From Sitta carolinensis (lineage: Eukaryota > Chordata > Aves > Passeriformes > Sittidae), in assembly GCA_032173965.1 (NCBI GenBank), contig CM063284.1, positions 134,394,625 through 134,458,624 of the forward strand: DNA of 64,000 nt. The letters are read 5' to 3'. Position numbers and translations under genes: made by a program. The notes beneath the pieces are model-generated. The model did no database searches, was not told the origin of the DNA, and was given only the letters and a program-made list of their open reading frames with translations. This document shows, one piece after another, positions 50,029-62,000 of the stretch. Every line of letters begins with the position of its first letter. The first letter of the stretch is position 1.

Positions 50029-52061
50029 GTAAGGTAATCCTATACACAGGCTGCTATTGTGAGATGAGAAACTGGCCTCCTTCACTGCCAGAGACCAGAT
50101 GCACCTCTCTCTATCCTAATCTGTAAACGACTTAAAGGAGCCTTATCTCGGGGCTCTTCTGCTTCATTTCATGCTTGATTTACTTTAATTTGTCTGATAG
50201 GGCACAAGGATTTGGAGACGGCCCATCTTTCTGCAGAAAATGTTCAGATTTTTTTTTCCTTGGCATTGTTGTGTTGGGGGTTTTGACTTTTTTTATGTGG
50301 AGGAAATCTTGCTCCAGTGCAGCAAGCTGCTTGAGTGTGTTTAGATTTAAGCTACCCCAGCAGAAAAGAGTTTGTGAAGTGGTATGATTGTGTGATGGGC
50401 CACATTTACATTGAAATCACATTATACGATATATCTGGACTCCTGAAGGGAGCAGTGCAGTGGAGCTTGTGCCCACAAGATACTTTGAAAGGGCTATGTA
50501 TAGTGGCAACAATTGATACGAGATTTTACAGGAGACTTTATAAATATGTAAATGGGTGTTATCTGATTGGGTTCTTTGGCTACACATCTGTACCTCAAAG
50601 GAAGTGGAGCTGTGAGAACTACCAGGAAAACAGTAGTTTGCATTCTAAGTAAGGCTGAGAAATAGAAATGTCTCACAGGTTGACAGCGGGTCAGGGTGGA
50701 GGTGCTTTGCATACTTCGGAGGTAAGCCTCTTTGATGTGAAAGAGATCTCTTACTTCCACCAGAAAGGTAGAATTACCACGAACAATTTTCATTTGTTTT
50801 ATAACATGGCTTAGATCAGGAGCCATTGACCTTTAGCATTCCTTGTTATTTCTTTAAATTGCTTATGTGATGTGGCACTGGGGGAATTGCCTTTACGTTT
50901 TTTGCATTTTAAAAAATGTACTTTCAGTGACCCATGGGAGAGAAAATAAAGTCTTTGGTACATTGATCCCTTGATTAGTTATTTCCTAAATGAAAATGGA
51001 AATACTGTTAAAGCAGTAATAATGCTATGTCTTAATAGTTGAGAAGTCAATAAATGGCTCCCATGAGCTTCATTAAAGTTCTTAATGAAGCCATTTTTGA
51101 TAGCTGAACTTTACATTATCTCTGCTTTAGTCAGATACTTTTTAGGGAGAAAGAGGCAGTAATTTGATGGAAAATGGTTTTCTTATTCACTCTGGTAAAT
51201 ACATTGCTAAAATTCTGTGTTCCATAATACCTGTTTTGTAGGGCCATGCAAAACTCATCAATCATAAATATGGTTATTTTTAGCCTTACATAGGGAATTT
51301 ATTTTTCTAGCAGTTGTTGTATTTTATTTTACCTTTTTTTATATATATTTATGTCGTGGCATAGTCATACATTAGTAAAATGTAGCATTTTTTCATCAGT
51401 GTTCCAATATTGCTATTTGCAGGATGTTCTAAGGAGTTCTCTGTAGCTTCATTGCAGTGGCAGCCTCTTCTTTCCTTTACACCCTTGTTGTAGCAATTCT
51501 TAGCCATTTAATTCCTCCCTCCTCCTCCTTGCACTGAATTACCAGTCCTGACAGAGCCCTTCATATTTTGACAGGAAGGATTTAGTCTCTGGGATGAGCA
51601 CACTATTCAGCTATGAGCTGAAAAAGGGTGTGAAAGGCCCGTGGGCTCCTCTTTTGCCTTTCATGAACTCTTCTATGTCCAGCAGAGTGGATTCCATGTA
51701 TGATCCCTTACACAATAAATATGAGAAAGGAAATCTGAGTTAGATCTTGCATGTCTTCCTAATGGGGTCTTCACCATGGTGAAAGTTGTTTTCCTGGATT
51801 ACTCGGGCAATGTTTACTCTGTTAGTGTAACTAAATATAGTACTAAATATAAATACAATAAGAAATCATAAAAATGTTACAGCTATGTATCTTCATTATA
51901 CGAAGCAAACAAAACTCCGTTTTCTACAATTTTTAAAATAGAAATAATTTTTTTTTTCATGTGAAAACCAGGTTGATTTTCATAATATAAAACCCGAGAA
52001 CACTAATTTATTTACTTTCTAGCACTGGCCAGCTCCTTGATGCCTAAAATTTGACCTTGAA
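50029..52061. other. Noncoding DNA, partly conserved-looking, with a hairpin at 51063
   Basis: 50030-50230 is repeat-free with retained CpG (TGTAAACGACTTAAAGG, TTATCTCGGGGCTC) and looks like the flank of a regulatory region. A 10-bp perfect stem (extending to 13 bp with one bulge) lies at 51063-51094. The rest is plain AT-rich sequence. Confidence 0.4.
51063..51094. repeat. Hairpin, 10-bp perfect stem extended to 13 bp with a bulge
   Basis: GCTTCATTAA (51067-51076) and TTAATGAAGC (51082-51091) are exact reverse complements around AGTTC. Skipping A at 51066, ATG (51063-51065) further pairs with CAT (51092-51094). Confidence 0.7.
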
Positions 52062-52080
52062 TTTTTTTTTTTTTTTTTTT
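52062..52080 (+). repeat. T19 tract
   Basis: Nineteen uninterrupted T followed by AATAG. Confidence 0.85.
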
Positions 52081-52253
52081 AATAGTTCCCTATTCTGAGT
52101 TTATACAATCTGTTTTTCACTGGTGGATTAGAAATACATTGGTAGTGAAGTTCTACTGTCAAGCCCAACCTGAGCTTCACAAAACTGAAAGACTTTTGGT
52201 TAGGTTTTATATATTGTTTTTATTAACCATGAAAGAGGGCTAATATTTCATGA

Positions 52254-52277
52254 AGTAACACATGAAGATGTGTTACT
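52254..52277. repeat. Perfect 10-bp-stem hairpin with GAAG loop
   Basis: AGTAACACAT (52254-52263) and ATGTGTTACT (52268-52277) are exact reverse complements around GAAG. Confidence 0.75.
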
Positions 52278-53663
52278 AAGATGTGATGGTTAATTCAGTT
52301 TTACGTTTCCAAGATTTTGATATCTTCTGCTAGAAAACATGGTTAATAGATACATGATTATTAGAACGGTAAATACCAGGTGTGATCCAACATTGTGCAT
52401 TCCAGTTGACACTTAAATAAGTATCAAAATGTCCTAATGAAGACAGTGTATTGAAACACACGTGTCAAGTTCTATTTTTAGAATGTAATTTTACTTGGTA
52501 TATGCTTTTCCCTAACATTTACTTCAGCTCAGCACATTTACAGTACTATGAAAGAGAATTCTTTCCATTTCAATTTATAGGCATTTTTAGTTTTTATTAT
52601 TTTTTTAATCCACCTAATAATAATCAAGAAATAAATGAATAGAAATAAACAGAAATAAGAAAAGGGTAAAAAAAGAAACTCAAAAAAACATGAATTTCAT
52701 CTAGAAGATGAAATTAACAATTAAAAAATCAATTCCACAGAGAACAGGCTTTTTTTCTCCTCCGTCTTTCTTTTTATCTTTTTCACAAAGTAGACTATGT
52801 TGGAAATTGAAAAATAATGTAATATAAATCAAAATGGTCATTAAATTGGTTTTGAATTCTTTCATCAATAATTCTTATATCAATAATTCTGTATGGTGCT
52901 TCCAATATAATCTCAAGGTCTGAAGAGGGTATGGAAGAGAAGTGTGAAGAACCTGAATATGCATAGTACATTCTGAGGTAGGTATTCCATACAGAGCAGT
53001 TGTATAAAACCATCCTTCTCCATTCAGGAGAAGGAATTGCTGACACCATTTTAGAGAGCAGGAGATGGATGACTCCCAAAGGTGAGTGGCCTATTGATGC
53101 TCATTGTATTGGAGGTTACACAACACAAAAGGAGATACTGTTTCTTTGAGAGTTTTTGAGGATATTCTTCATGAACAATTTAAAACACTGGTTTTACAGT
53201 GCTATATTGAAGGTACTTGTTTCTTCTGGGTAACGGTTCAGACTGGAATGCATTCTTAGTTAATGTCAGTGGAAGACCTCTGATCAGTTGGCTCAGTTCA
53301 GTAGATTTTATTAATAGGTAGGTATTTACAGTAAGTATGTTGAAAATATCTGCAAGAAAGAACAATAGACCTGGCTAACATGCATGCTCTTTAAAAACAC
53401 GGAAATGGTGAATTAAAATTTTCATCAGATGGAACTAACTTCCCATATAAAATATTTTCCAAGGCTTTTTCTTTGAAACTCTGTCGCTACTGATATTTAT
53501 GGTTTCACTAAAATGTTCAGGTAGAGAAATACCTGCCCTCATAAATCATTTGCAGATAATACTGGTTCAGACGCTCTCTGTCCAAATTGATAATGGATAT
53601 CTGATTCAAAAGAAATGTCTTGTTTCTCAAAAGTTCTGTGGAGGATGCTGGAAGATGGTAAAG

Positions 53664-53770
53664 CAAAAAAAAAGGGAAAAAAAAACGAAACCAAAAACCA
53701 GACAGAAAAAAAAAAAAAAACCAAAACAAACAAAAAACCAAAGCAACCCTATTTTTAACCCTATTTTTAA
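53664..53770 (+). repeat. A-rich low-complexity tract with short tandem duplication
   Basis: A-runs of 9, 9 and 15 are interspersed with CC and GC-containing spacers, followed by two tandem copies of CCCTATTTTTAA (about 53746-53769). The arrangement suggests replication slippage. Confidence 0.7.
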
Positions 53771-54061
53771 TTTCAACTTCATTATTATCTGTTACACTAG
53801 TTGTCAGAAGTTGGAAACAGAATGAACTACATTAGGATTCTTTCATTTGTGGTTTTATAATTCGGACCACTTTCAGAAAGCTGAACTAATGTCTTGTGAT
53901 TATATTGGCAGATTTTTGCCAAATTGAGAACTCAAAATTATATAATAAAAATAATAGTATCATAAAAAAAGCCCCCAAAGTTGTCCAATTTGGAAAAGTA
54001 TGGATTTCTCCCACTGCACTGTTTTCATGTTAAAAATTGAAAATGCTACTGCATGGGTTGG

Positions 54062-54081
54062 TTTTTTTTTTTTTTTTTTTT
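54062..54081 (+). repeat. T20 tract
   Basis: Twenty uninterrupted T preceded by GGTTGG. Confidence 0.85.
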
Positions 54082-55989
54082 AAATTGTAACTTACTGACT
54101 TATTTAGAGTTTTGGGGGGATTTTATTTTTTTGTTTGTTTCTGTCTGATGTGTTTACTCTTGCTGATGTCTCTTTATCTTGCTTTTGTACTTGTATTCTT
54201 ATCCTTTGACTTGATGGATGTAGGATCAGAGATCTCAAAAGTGCAAATGCTTAATTATCACAAAAGACATTGAGTGTTGAGGAATTTTTACCTTATCTTA
54301 TTAATATCCCTGTTTTGGAAGAAGTTTGGGCAAAGTTTAAACTTTGTGGGTTTTGTTTTATTGCCTTATTTTCCAGTAATTTGGTTTCCAGTGTGGCCCG
54401 TAACTTCCGAAGAAGCAGTCAGGCAGGGCCATGCAAAGGAAACAAGTAGCATCTTAATCCAGGGGATTAATCCAGGGAAGAAGGGTGCTGGGAAGGAGGA
54501 GTGGAAGCATTGCTTGAACTGCACGTTGTGCCTGTGTAGCACAGGTTGGCCCCTATGGACAACAGTTGCGCAGTAAATTCTTAGGACAGCCAAGGACAAG
54601 TCTAGAATGTGGTCTGATAGCTTTAAAGTCTTGGTATTTTTTTTTTTAATTCTTTATACAGTCTTTATGTTAAAATTAGAGTTTAACTTCTGTTGTGATT
54701 TAGATACAATGCTACATATTTTGCTTATTTTGTCCTCCAGAGCCCCAAATCTCTGTAGTTTTACACATCTCTCATGAATAACAAATTGAAAGTATGTGTG
54801 TTGATTTGCTGGAAACAAGTCATGTCCTGAGTCATGCAGATTCCTTTGTGTTCTTATAAGAACAAAACTAGTATGAGATGAAAAAGTAGGTGGAGCTGGC
54901 CTTGAATGAGGTGCTTAAATCCAAACAAGCTGTATGAAATAGCTTTGTCACAAAGGAAAATTGAAAATTACAACAAAATCAACATCAGGCTTCAGAAGTG
55001 TTTCTGTTGCAGGTAAATGTTGCTGTGCAGTCAAAGCTTTAAAGTGTCACGGGTCTTCTCATGGAGATACTTTAGAACATTTTCTTGTCTCATAGGTATC
55101 TGTATCCCAAAACATCCTTGTCACAGAGCGACTTTTAAAACTTTACATTGTTTGGTATTTAAGGAATATCTCACAGATATCAGCCCTTTCTTTCACAGCA
55201 AGGACTATGGCAAAGCAAGATTTTAAGTTGATGTAAATCAGCATAACACCACCCTTCTGCCTTTGCTTTGATCTAGCTGTAACTCTGATTTATACCAGTT
55301 GATGATTTAATTCTGCACTCACAAAAAATATCGCTTAAGAATAAACTTGTTGAACTGCAAATCAGTGGTATAGGGACAAACAGAACATGACACCATTCAA
55401 AGAGAACAATCATATCCTGCTGTCTTGAATATTAAAAGGCAATAACAAGAGAAATAGCCGTGTGTGTTTCCTAGCAGCATTTTATTTCATTTTATGTCTC
55501 AGTAATTCCATTCACCTCACTGGACTTTTGATTTGTGTGGGTGAAAAAGAGAAGGCCAGTTGTGTCCCTAATGAAGTTGCAGTATTCTGAGGGAGCTAAA
55601 ATGCTATGTTTTTTTCCCCCTATACTTGTGCTATTTTATAATTTAAGCATATTCCCCTAACACAAAGTAATCGACATTTATCAGATTATCTGCCCAGCAC
55701 AGGAAAAGTTATTCTTTTTCAGGGATGAAATTTGTAACTGTTTCAATGATGGCTGAAGGCTCTTGCCATTTTTATAAGTTTCTTTATTAAGTTTCATTCT
55801 TTAATTTTTTCTTTACCATTTTTTTTCTTTCCATTTAAGGTAACTTCCAGGTTTTTAGGTGTCATTTTTCACCTCAATGTTTGTTTCTCGTAATAGAAAT
55901 AGTTTCACCAAGTAATATTAGAAACTTTCTGAAATTGTAGGTTGCTATCTTCTTCAACCATCTTTGCAATTATGATATGGAAATATTGC

Positions 55990-56470
55990 ATCAGCAACTT
56001 TCTAAACATAGTATGCAGTGGTGACACGAGTTAATTGAACAGTTAGGAGATAATGCAGTATCATTGACACGATTTACTATGTAATTACCATTGTTTCCAG
56101 TGGAGTTATCATGTAGCTACCACCTAATATCATATGTTATTTTGTGATAACTGTGAAATTTACTTATCATCCTGTTTTGAGAGACTCTGTTGGTCTTAGA
56201 CCAACCCTTCTCTGCCAAAGTTAAATATAAGAGCTGAGTGACCTGCCCAACAGCTTTGGAGTGTGACAATTAAATCATAGGTCTTACAGTAAAGCTTTGA
56301 AAGAATATATTGCTAAATACATTCAGAGTCCTGAATGGCTTAACTTCTACTTAGTCTTTTTTGCTGCATGCATCTGCCTGTTTGAATGAGTCTGGCAGCG
56401 TTCGTACAACATAAGAAGAAATGCTGTGTAATTCAGCAAGGCATTTCAAACGTCTTCCTTTTAACATTAA
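55990..56470. promoter_or_regulatory. Candidate conserved noncoding element
   Basis: Repeat-free stretch with retained CpGs (GACACGAGTTAATTGAAC, TTGACACGATTTACTATG, CAGCGTTCGTACAAC, CAAACGTC) and SOX/homeodomain-like ATTGTTT, TAATTACC and ATTAAATC motifs. It holds a dyad GTTGGTC-TTA-GACCAAC at 56189-56205. Its composition resembles an enhancer; no conservation test was possible. Confidence 0.25.
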
Positions 56471-56785
56471 TATTTTAAAACTTTTTTGTGCCATGGGGGA
56501 ATGAAAATGTTTAATTATAGCTTACTATATCCACCTTACTATTTCTTTTTCTTAAATTTCATAATTTAGTTATGATTCGAGATTTTGCATTCATTACCAG
56601 GCAGTGACTGATTGAAATTTCCTCTCACTGATTTTTGGAAGCTTCCAAAACAATGGGAAGGTCAGCAAAAACTTGAGGAACCATGGCTGTCCTTGTTAAT
56701 TTAAGAAGAAAGTAATAAGAAAAAAGAAAATAGAAGTAAGCATTCTGTTTAATTTTAATTTGGTGGGGGTTTTGTTTTGTGGGTA

Positions 56786-56809
56786 TTTTTTTTTTGGGGG
56801 GGGGGGGGG
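56786..56809 (+). repeat. T10-G14 homopolymer junction
   Basis: Ten T are followed directly by fourteen G, preceded by GGTGGGGGTTTTGTTTTGTG. The G-rich strand could form a G-quadruplex. Such runs are also frequent sequencing or assembly error sites, so the exact length should be treated with care. Confidence 0.85.
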
Positions 56810-57760
56810 TTTGTAACACTCTCTCTCCAGATGAGAACTTTGATAAATAGTTCAAAATCTGTGTTTTCTTCTCACTTTTTACATTGCAACTGTAATGTAA
56901 GGTGACAATTAATTCAGGTTCTGTTCTCCAGTGTTTTGATAAATATTTACATAAACTTATATGCTGAGTTTGTGCCTCTAAAGACTATCTTGAAGCTGTC
57001 AGTTTAATTATAATTAGGCTTTTCTGAAGGTTTGAATTATTTTTTGTTAGAATTAAATGTGCTGCATTTCAGTGTTAATTATTAACTTTTCATTTAATTT
57101 TCCTTTTAGAGTTTTTCTTATTCACATTATGTGTCTTTTTCCTTATTGACTCAGCAAATGCACTAACATTAACAATCAAAACAAACCATTTGAGCTGTTA
57201 AACACATTGTATGTAGGAGTAGCAGAGTAACCTGAGGGCTCTGGTAAATTCATCTGTCATTTCTGGAAACAAGCTTTTTGTTTGTTTTCATGAAATAAAT
57301 TAAATTGGCTGCTTATGTTTGAGTCTAACTTTTGTACTGCAGGACAAAATATATATATATAAGTAGTCATGAGAGGGTTCTTGAGAATACTGTACCCTGA
57401 TATTTCCTCAGTTGTCTTTTGATGTGGTAAGTTAGTTTGATCTACATTTAATTCTACTAAAAGAGACATTTAGTTCAACTGAACAGACATGGGTTATGCT
57501 AATTACCAACAAATTTTGACTATAAATATTTTCTCTCTTATTCAACATAAAATACAAGGATACATTTTTTGTTTTCTATTAGATGTATCAGTATGGAAGT
57601 GGTGTGGAATTTTGTCTATGTCTGTAAATGCTACTGGAACTTCCCTCTACTGAATGCTCTCTAGAACACTGCCTTGGTGCTCATACACAATTGCCTGCTT
57701 GAGCATAAGTTTGCTAAATGAAGAGTCAATCAGCTGAGCTTAGCAGAAGGTTAATATTTA
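56810..57760. other. AT-rich noncoding DNA
   Basis: No gene or repeat family is recognised. A short (AT)n run lies at about 57349-57360. Confidence 0.55.
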
Positions 57761-57829
57761 AAAACAAACAAACAAACAAACCAAACAGAAACCCACAAAG
57801 CAAGAACAAACAAACAAACAAATAATAAA
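57761..57829 (+). repeat. (AAAC)n interrupted microsatellite
   Basis: Two blocks of AAAC units (57761-57780 and about 57805-57822) are separated by a diverged CCAAACAGAAACCCACAAAG stretch. It is an interrupted tetranucleotide array. Confidence 0.8.
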
Positions 57830-59060
57830 ACAACCAAAACCAGGAGCAACAGTACATGGGAAAGAGTACTAAGCATCAGGAGAGAGTCAGTGGCACTTCG
57901 TAGTGGGTAAGGGAAAATGTTTTAGAAGTTCTGCAGTACCATGCTAACCTTTACTTTCTGTGTATATTAGGTAAGAAAAAGCCTTGAGGAGACTGCAGTG
58001 CTATTCTTCCAAAGTGCAGGATTTTCTCTCCACATCAGTTTTAGATGGTATCTGTGATCAAAGGGACATACACTGTTCGTATGCTTCCTCTGTACTTCAG
58101 AATGAGGGGTGACCTGGAGGGTGTATAAGTGCCCTTGTGTGGTTGCCTGGAAACTTTGGCCCACTCAAGTGTCAACTTTCTTTCATGGTTATAAAGGAAG
58201 ACTGAGCCTCACAGAGAGCTTTAGTCTTGGAGAAAAAAGGTCCTTGTGTGTTTTAAAACAAGTGTCTCACCAGGAGATAATGGTAGAGCAGTGGGTTATA
58301 AATGATGTATTTTGTTCACTTCGCCTTGATAATGGCACAAGGGAAAAAAAGTTCATCGCTCTCTTATCAAAATACTGTGACATTTCTCCTTCAACTGTAA
58401 AATTTCCTATCACATTCCTCTGCTGCAACAGCAACTAAATTTACTCAATTGTAGAGACTACGTAACCTCTCATCAAAAGGTGTCTTTTTTATTTCTTTTC
58501 TCCATGCTTATACTTTAGGAGAAGCACCAAGGTTGCTGAAATCACTTCTTACAGTGGAGCAAATTTGCGTTTAAGGAGCTTATACATTAGCTACTGACTG
58601 CTATACGATACTGTGCAGGCTCGTATTCCATCTTGGCCAAAGACAGCATAACACTTCCTGTTGCCATGTCTTTTTACACTGATCACATTTGTTCTTGAAG
58701 ATGTATTTTAAAAGCAGCAAATTAAAAATGAAGGTGACTAATTGCTGAAGACCAAAAGCGCTGCAAAACAGTTGCACTTCTCTCGAGTGATAACCTACTT
58801 CCAGTTAGTATAGATTGCTGTTTGAGACAAGGGATAGCATTTTTTGTTCCTCCAAACAAATATCTTTATATAGCATTTCCAGTTTACAAAAGTTCAGGTC
58901 TGTGTGTTCTACTCCATTGAAGTTTTGGTTTGCCATATGCCCAAGGTGTGGCTCTGAAACTACACATCTCTGGTATGCAGATTCGTTCCCTCTGCTGAGA
59001 GTGGCCGTGCAAACACAGCTGTCACGCTTGAGGGCTGTTTCCTAAATGCCTGCTCAAAGC
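57830..59060. other. Repeat-free noncoding DNA, partly conserved-looking
   Basis: No gene is recognised. Parts around 58340-58480 and 58540-59040 keep isolated CpGs (TTCATCGCTCTC, GACTACGTAACC, GCTATACGATACTG, GGCTCGTATTCC, TCTCTCGAGTG, GATTCGTTCCC) and may hold further conserved noncoding elements. A 109-codon plus-strand frame at 58109-58438 has no recognisable domain. Confidence 0.35.
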
Positions 59061-62000
59061 CAGCTGAAGTAAATTAGTAATGAAGTAAAAATCAGTGTGT
59101 TTTGTGTAAGTTATGCCTTTGTCTAATACAGAGGAGCAGTATGGTGCTATGTGTAGTAGGCTGTGTTTCATCTGCAGAGGCTGGTGTACAATCGCTTATA
59201 AAACTGAAAAACTACTACCACAGGGGACTGTTCTGTTTCTGTGGCTGTAATGGCAGACATCATAAAATAAAATGTGTAAAAAGTATATCCAAAGTATATG
59301 TCCATTTATATTTTGACTGGTGTTACTATAATGATATAAAAAAATCAGTAATCAGTAGTGAAATTTGCAGCTTTGTGTAACGGATTTCCATAGTGGAAAT
59401 TCAGCTATGCATCTTTCACTCAATATTTTGCCCACATCAGTTTTTAACATGGATATATCAAAGGATATTACAGAACTGCAGCGTATTGTTGTAAGTGACT
59501 AAAATGTTAACTAAAGTGAATACTACTGCTAAAATGCAGAGCTACATCTCAAAATGGAAACACATCTAAGAGAAAATAAAGTTTAGTGTGCATGTGGAGA
59601 GTAGCCTTGAGTCAAGACTGCAGGCAGAAAGATATTTTGTTTCTTCAAACAGAGCAAATATTAAAGAACAGCTATAATACTAATATAATGATTGACTTCT
59701 TACAATGGATCCTGCTCAGAGTTACAGTGTTCTTAGAATTAATCTCCAGAGACATCTAGAGGATATGTGACATTCCCTGAATGACTTGGGACCACCTCCT
59801 TTAACAACAGACTTCTAATAATGAATAAAAAGCCCACACATTAATAATGTGCAACTACCCCAATACCAAGCGATGTTGGGGACAAAATCCTATGTTTGTG
59901 TAACTGTTCTGTGCCGGGCATGCAAGTGTTCTGTTTCAACCAAATATGATCTCTCCTATATTTCAGAGAAGAATTCACTACTGACTGGATCATCATTTGG
60001 AAAGTATTAAAATTGGAGTAATACAGGGATATGAATGTTTTATGATACAGATGATGACTGGCTGTGAAATTGGGGATAAATGAAAGTTCATTTAATGTTA
60101 CATCTCTTTCATATATGGTAATCTATTGGAAGGTACATTGTCTTTAATCATAGTCTTTTGAAACACAAGCTTATGGATGGACTGTTTCTGACATGCATGA
60201 CATTAATTTCATATTTTTCAAGAGAAGACACAACCATCTGTTGCTGTTTAGAAACTGCAAAAAATATTTTTATAAAAACTTCACTTCTATTAACATTGTG
60301 ACTCAAGAGAAGCTCTTGGTTCAAAATTTGATGTTGAAACAGTGAGATTACATAGTAATTGAATTTTTATTTGTATTGGAATGGTCAGTGAAAACATTCA
60401 GCCTACCCAAGAAATCCCCCATCTCTTTCAAGCAGTGTTTGTTTCAAAGGGCAAGGGTCAGTGGGGCAGTGTGTTCTCATATTAATCAATAAGTGTATGG
60501 TTTATATATTAACCTATAAATGTATGCTGAGATCAGCTGGGAATTTTGTACACGTGGCATCGTGCTAAGTTAAAAAATGTAACAAAGACAAGAAGCTAGC
60601 CTTAACTGTACTGGTTTACTGCCTACAATGCAACACAAAAATCTACAAGTCATTTTTGCCTTGAAAATAATTTTTTTAAGTCTTGAAATTAATTTAAACA
60701 GTGCAAATTGGGCAAAGTCACTTAGATACTACATTTTCAAAATTTGATTGCCTTCTCCAGGCTAGGTGTGTGAGGTGCTGGAAAATGAAGCAGGAATCCA
60801 AAATAATCACATTTTGGAGGAGTAAAAATGTGAGTCTGAAATGCAAAAACATTCATTGTGTTTTCTGAAGGCATGTTGTAGCAGCAAATGGAAAACTGTA
60901 GCATCGAAATTCAGAGACTGAGGTAGGTATAGCAGCCCCATACTCTCATTGGTACATTTCCTGATTAAAAAACATTTTCTTGAGGATATTTGGTTCCTGT
61001 TACCAGACTAATTTAAGTAGCTCTCACACTTGTGAGAACTCTGTGGCCTTAAACATGGTTTGAGGCTTTGGTAGACAACCCAAAATTTGTAACACAATAG
61101 AGAGGATATCAGAATAACATTGGCTTAGAATACTAGTGCATAGCTAAATGAGAAGAGTAAAGTAGGTATCACCAAGAGGTATGAGGTACTTTTGCACCTT
61201 TGCATGAAGAGATGGACGTACACAGAGCAGTCGTATTTGATCAGTATTTTGCTTGATTGCTTTTGGTGATGTTATTTATATGATGCGGTAAAGATGCAAA
61301 AAAAAGAGTTATCTGTGGGACAGTCTGACCTGGATCTGGTCAGTCTACCACATATTCTTACCAGGACAGCTGGGAACAATATCCATTTGGAATTGTGAGC
61401 TGTAGGAAACCTTATACTATTCTTTTTAAGAATATAGAGACTCCTCACTTGTTTGGGGATCCAGCACAAAGTGGCAACTTGAAAGTAGGATTTGCTTTAC
61501 TATTTGTCCCAAGAACATGAAAAATAACATCTCTTTACAAAAAAACATTTCTTGCTTTTCATACAAAGGTTTTGAAAAGTTTCTTTGGTGTGCTTTACAA
61601 AAATTATTTGGTTTAGCACTTAAATTATTTGTTTTCAGTAGTCTGTAAAAAGTGTACATTTTTATGATGAAGAGATGAAAGGAAGGGAGATGAAAATCTT
61701 GCATGGGATTTTTTTTTTTTTTTGATGAGAGCACTATAAAATTAATGAGTGAATACTATAAATATGGAAAATGAAGAAATACATATTATTTAGAATGTTT
61801 TCTAGAATCTTTAGATTTTAGTGAAATACTGATGAACTGGTACACAAAGTTTTATTCTACAGATGCATCCAGCTTGGACATAAGTGATGCCAGACAGTCA
61901 AAAAGTGTTCAGGTGCTGTATATACATAACATTCTCTAAATTACAGTTTTTAAAAGTGTTACTGGCAAGCAAGTTCGGTGTTACCAGAATTGAAGGACAT

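Larger units (their letters stand above)
52081..55980. other. AT-rich noncoding DNA with simple repeats
   Basis: It contains a hairpin at 52254-52277, A-rich low complexity at 53664-53745 and T20 at 54062-54081 (each listed), plus a CpG-poor but slightly GC-richer patch at 54400-54600 with TAATCC/GGATTAATCC motifs. No gene is recognised. Confidence 0.5.

Noticed and set aside
57761..57829. Regularly spaced AAAC blocks considered as a CRISPR-like array
   Set aside because: Units are 4 bp with no unique spacers, and the genome is eukaryotic. It is a microsatellite.
58109..58438. 109-codon plus-strand open frame
   Set aside because: No family signature, no flanking splice consensus, and a peptide composition typical of translated noncoding DNA.
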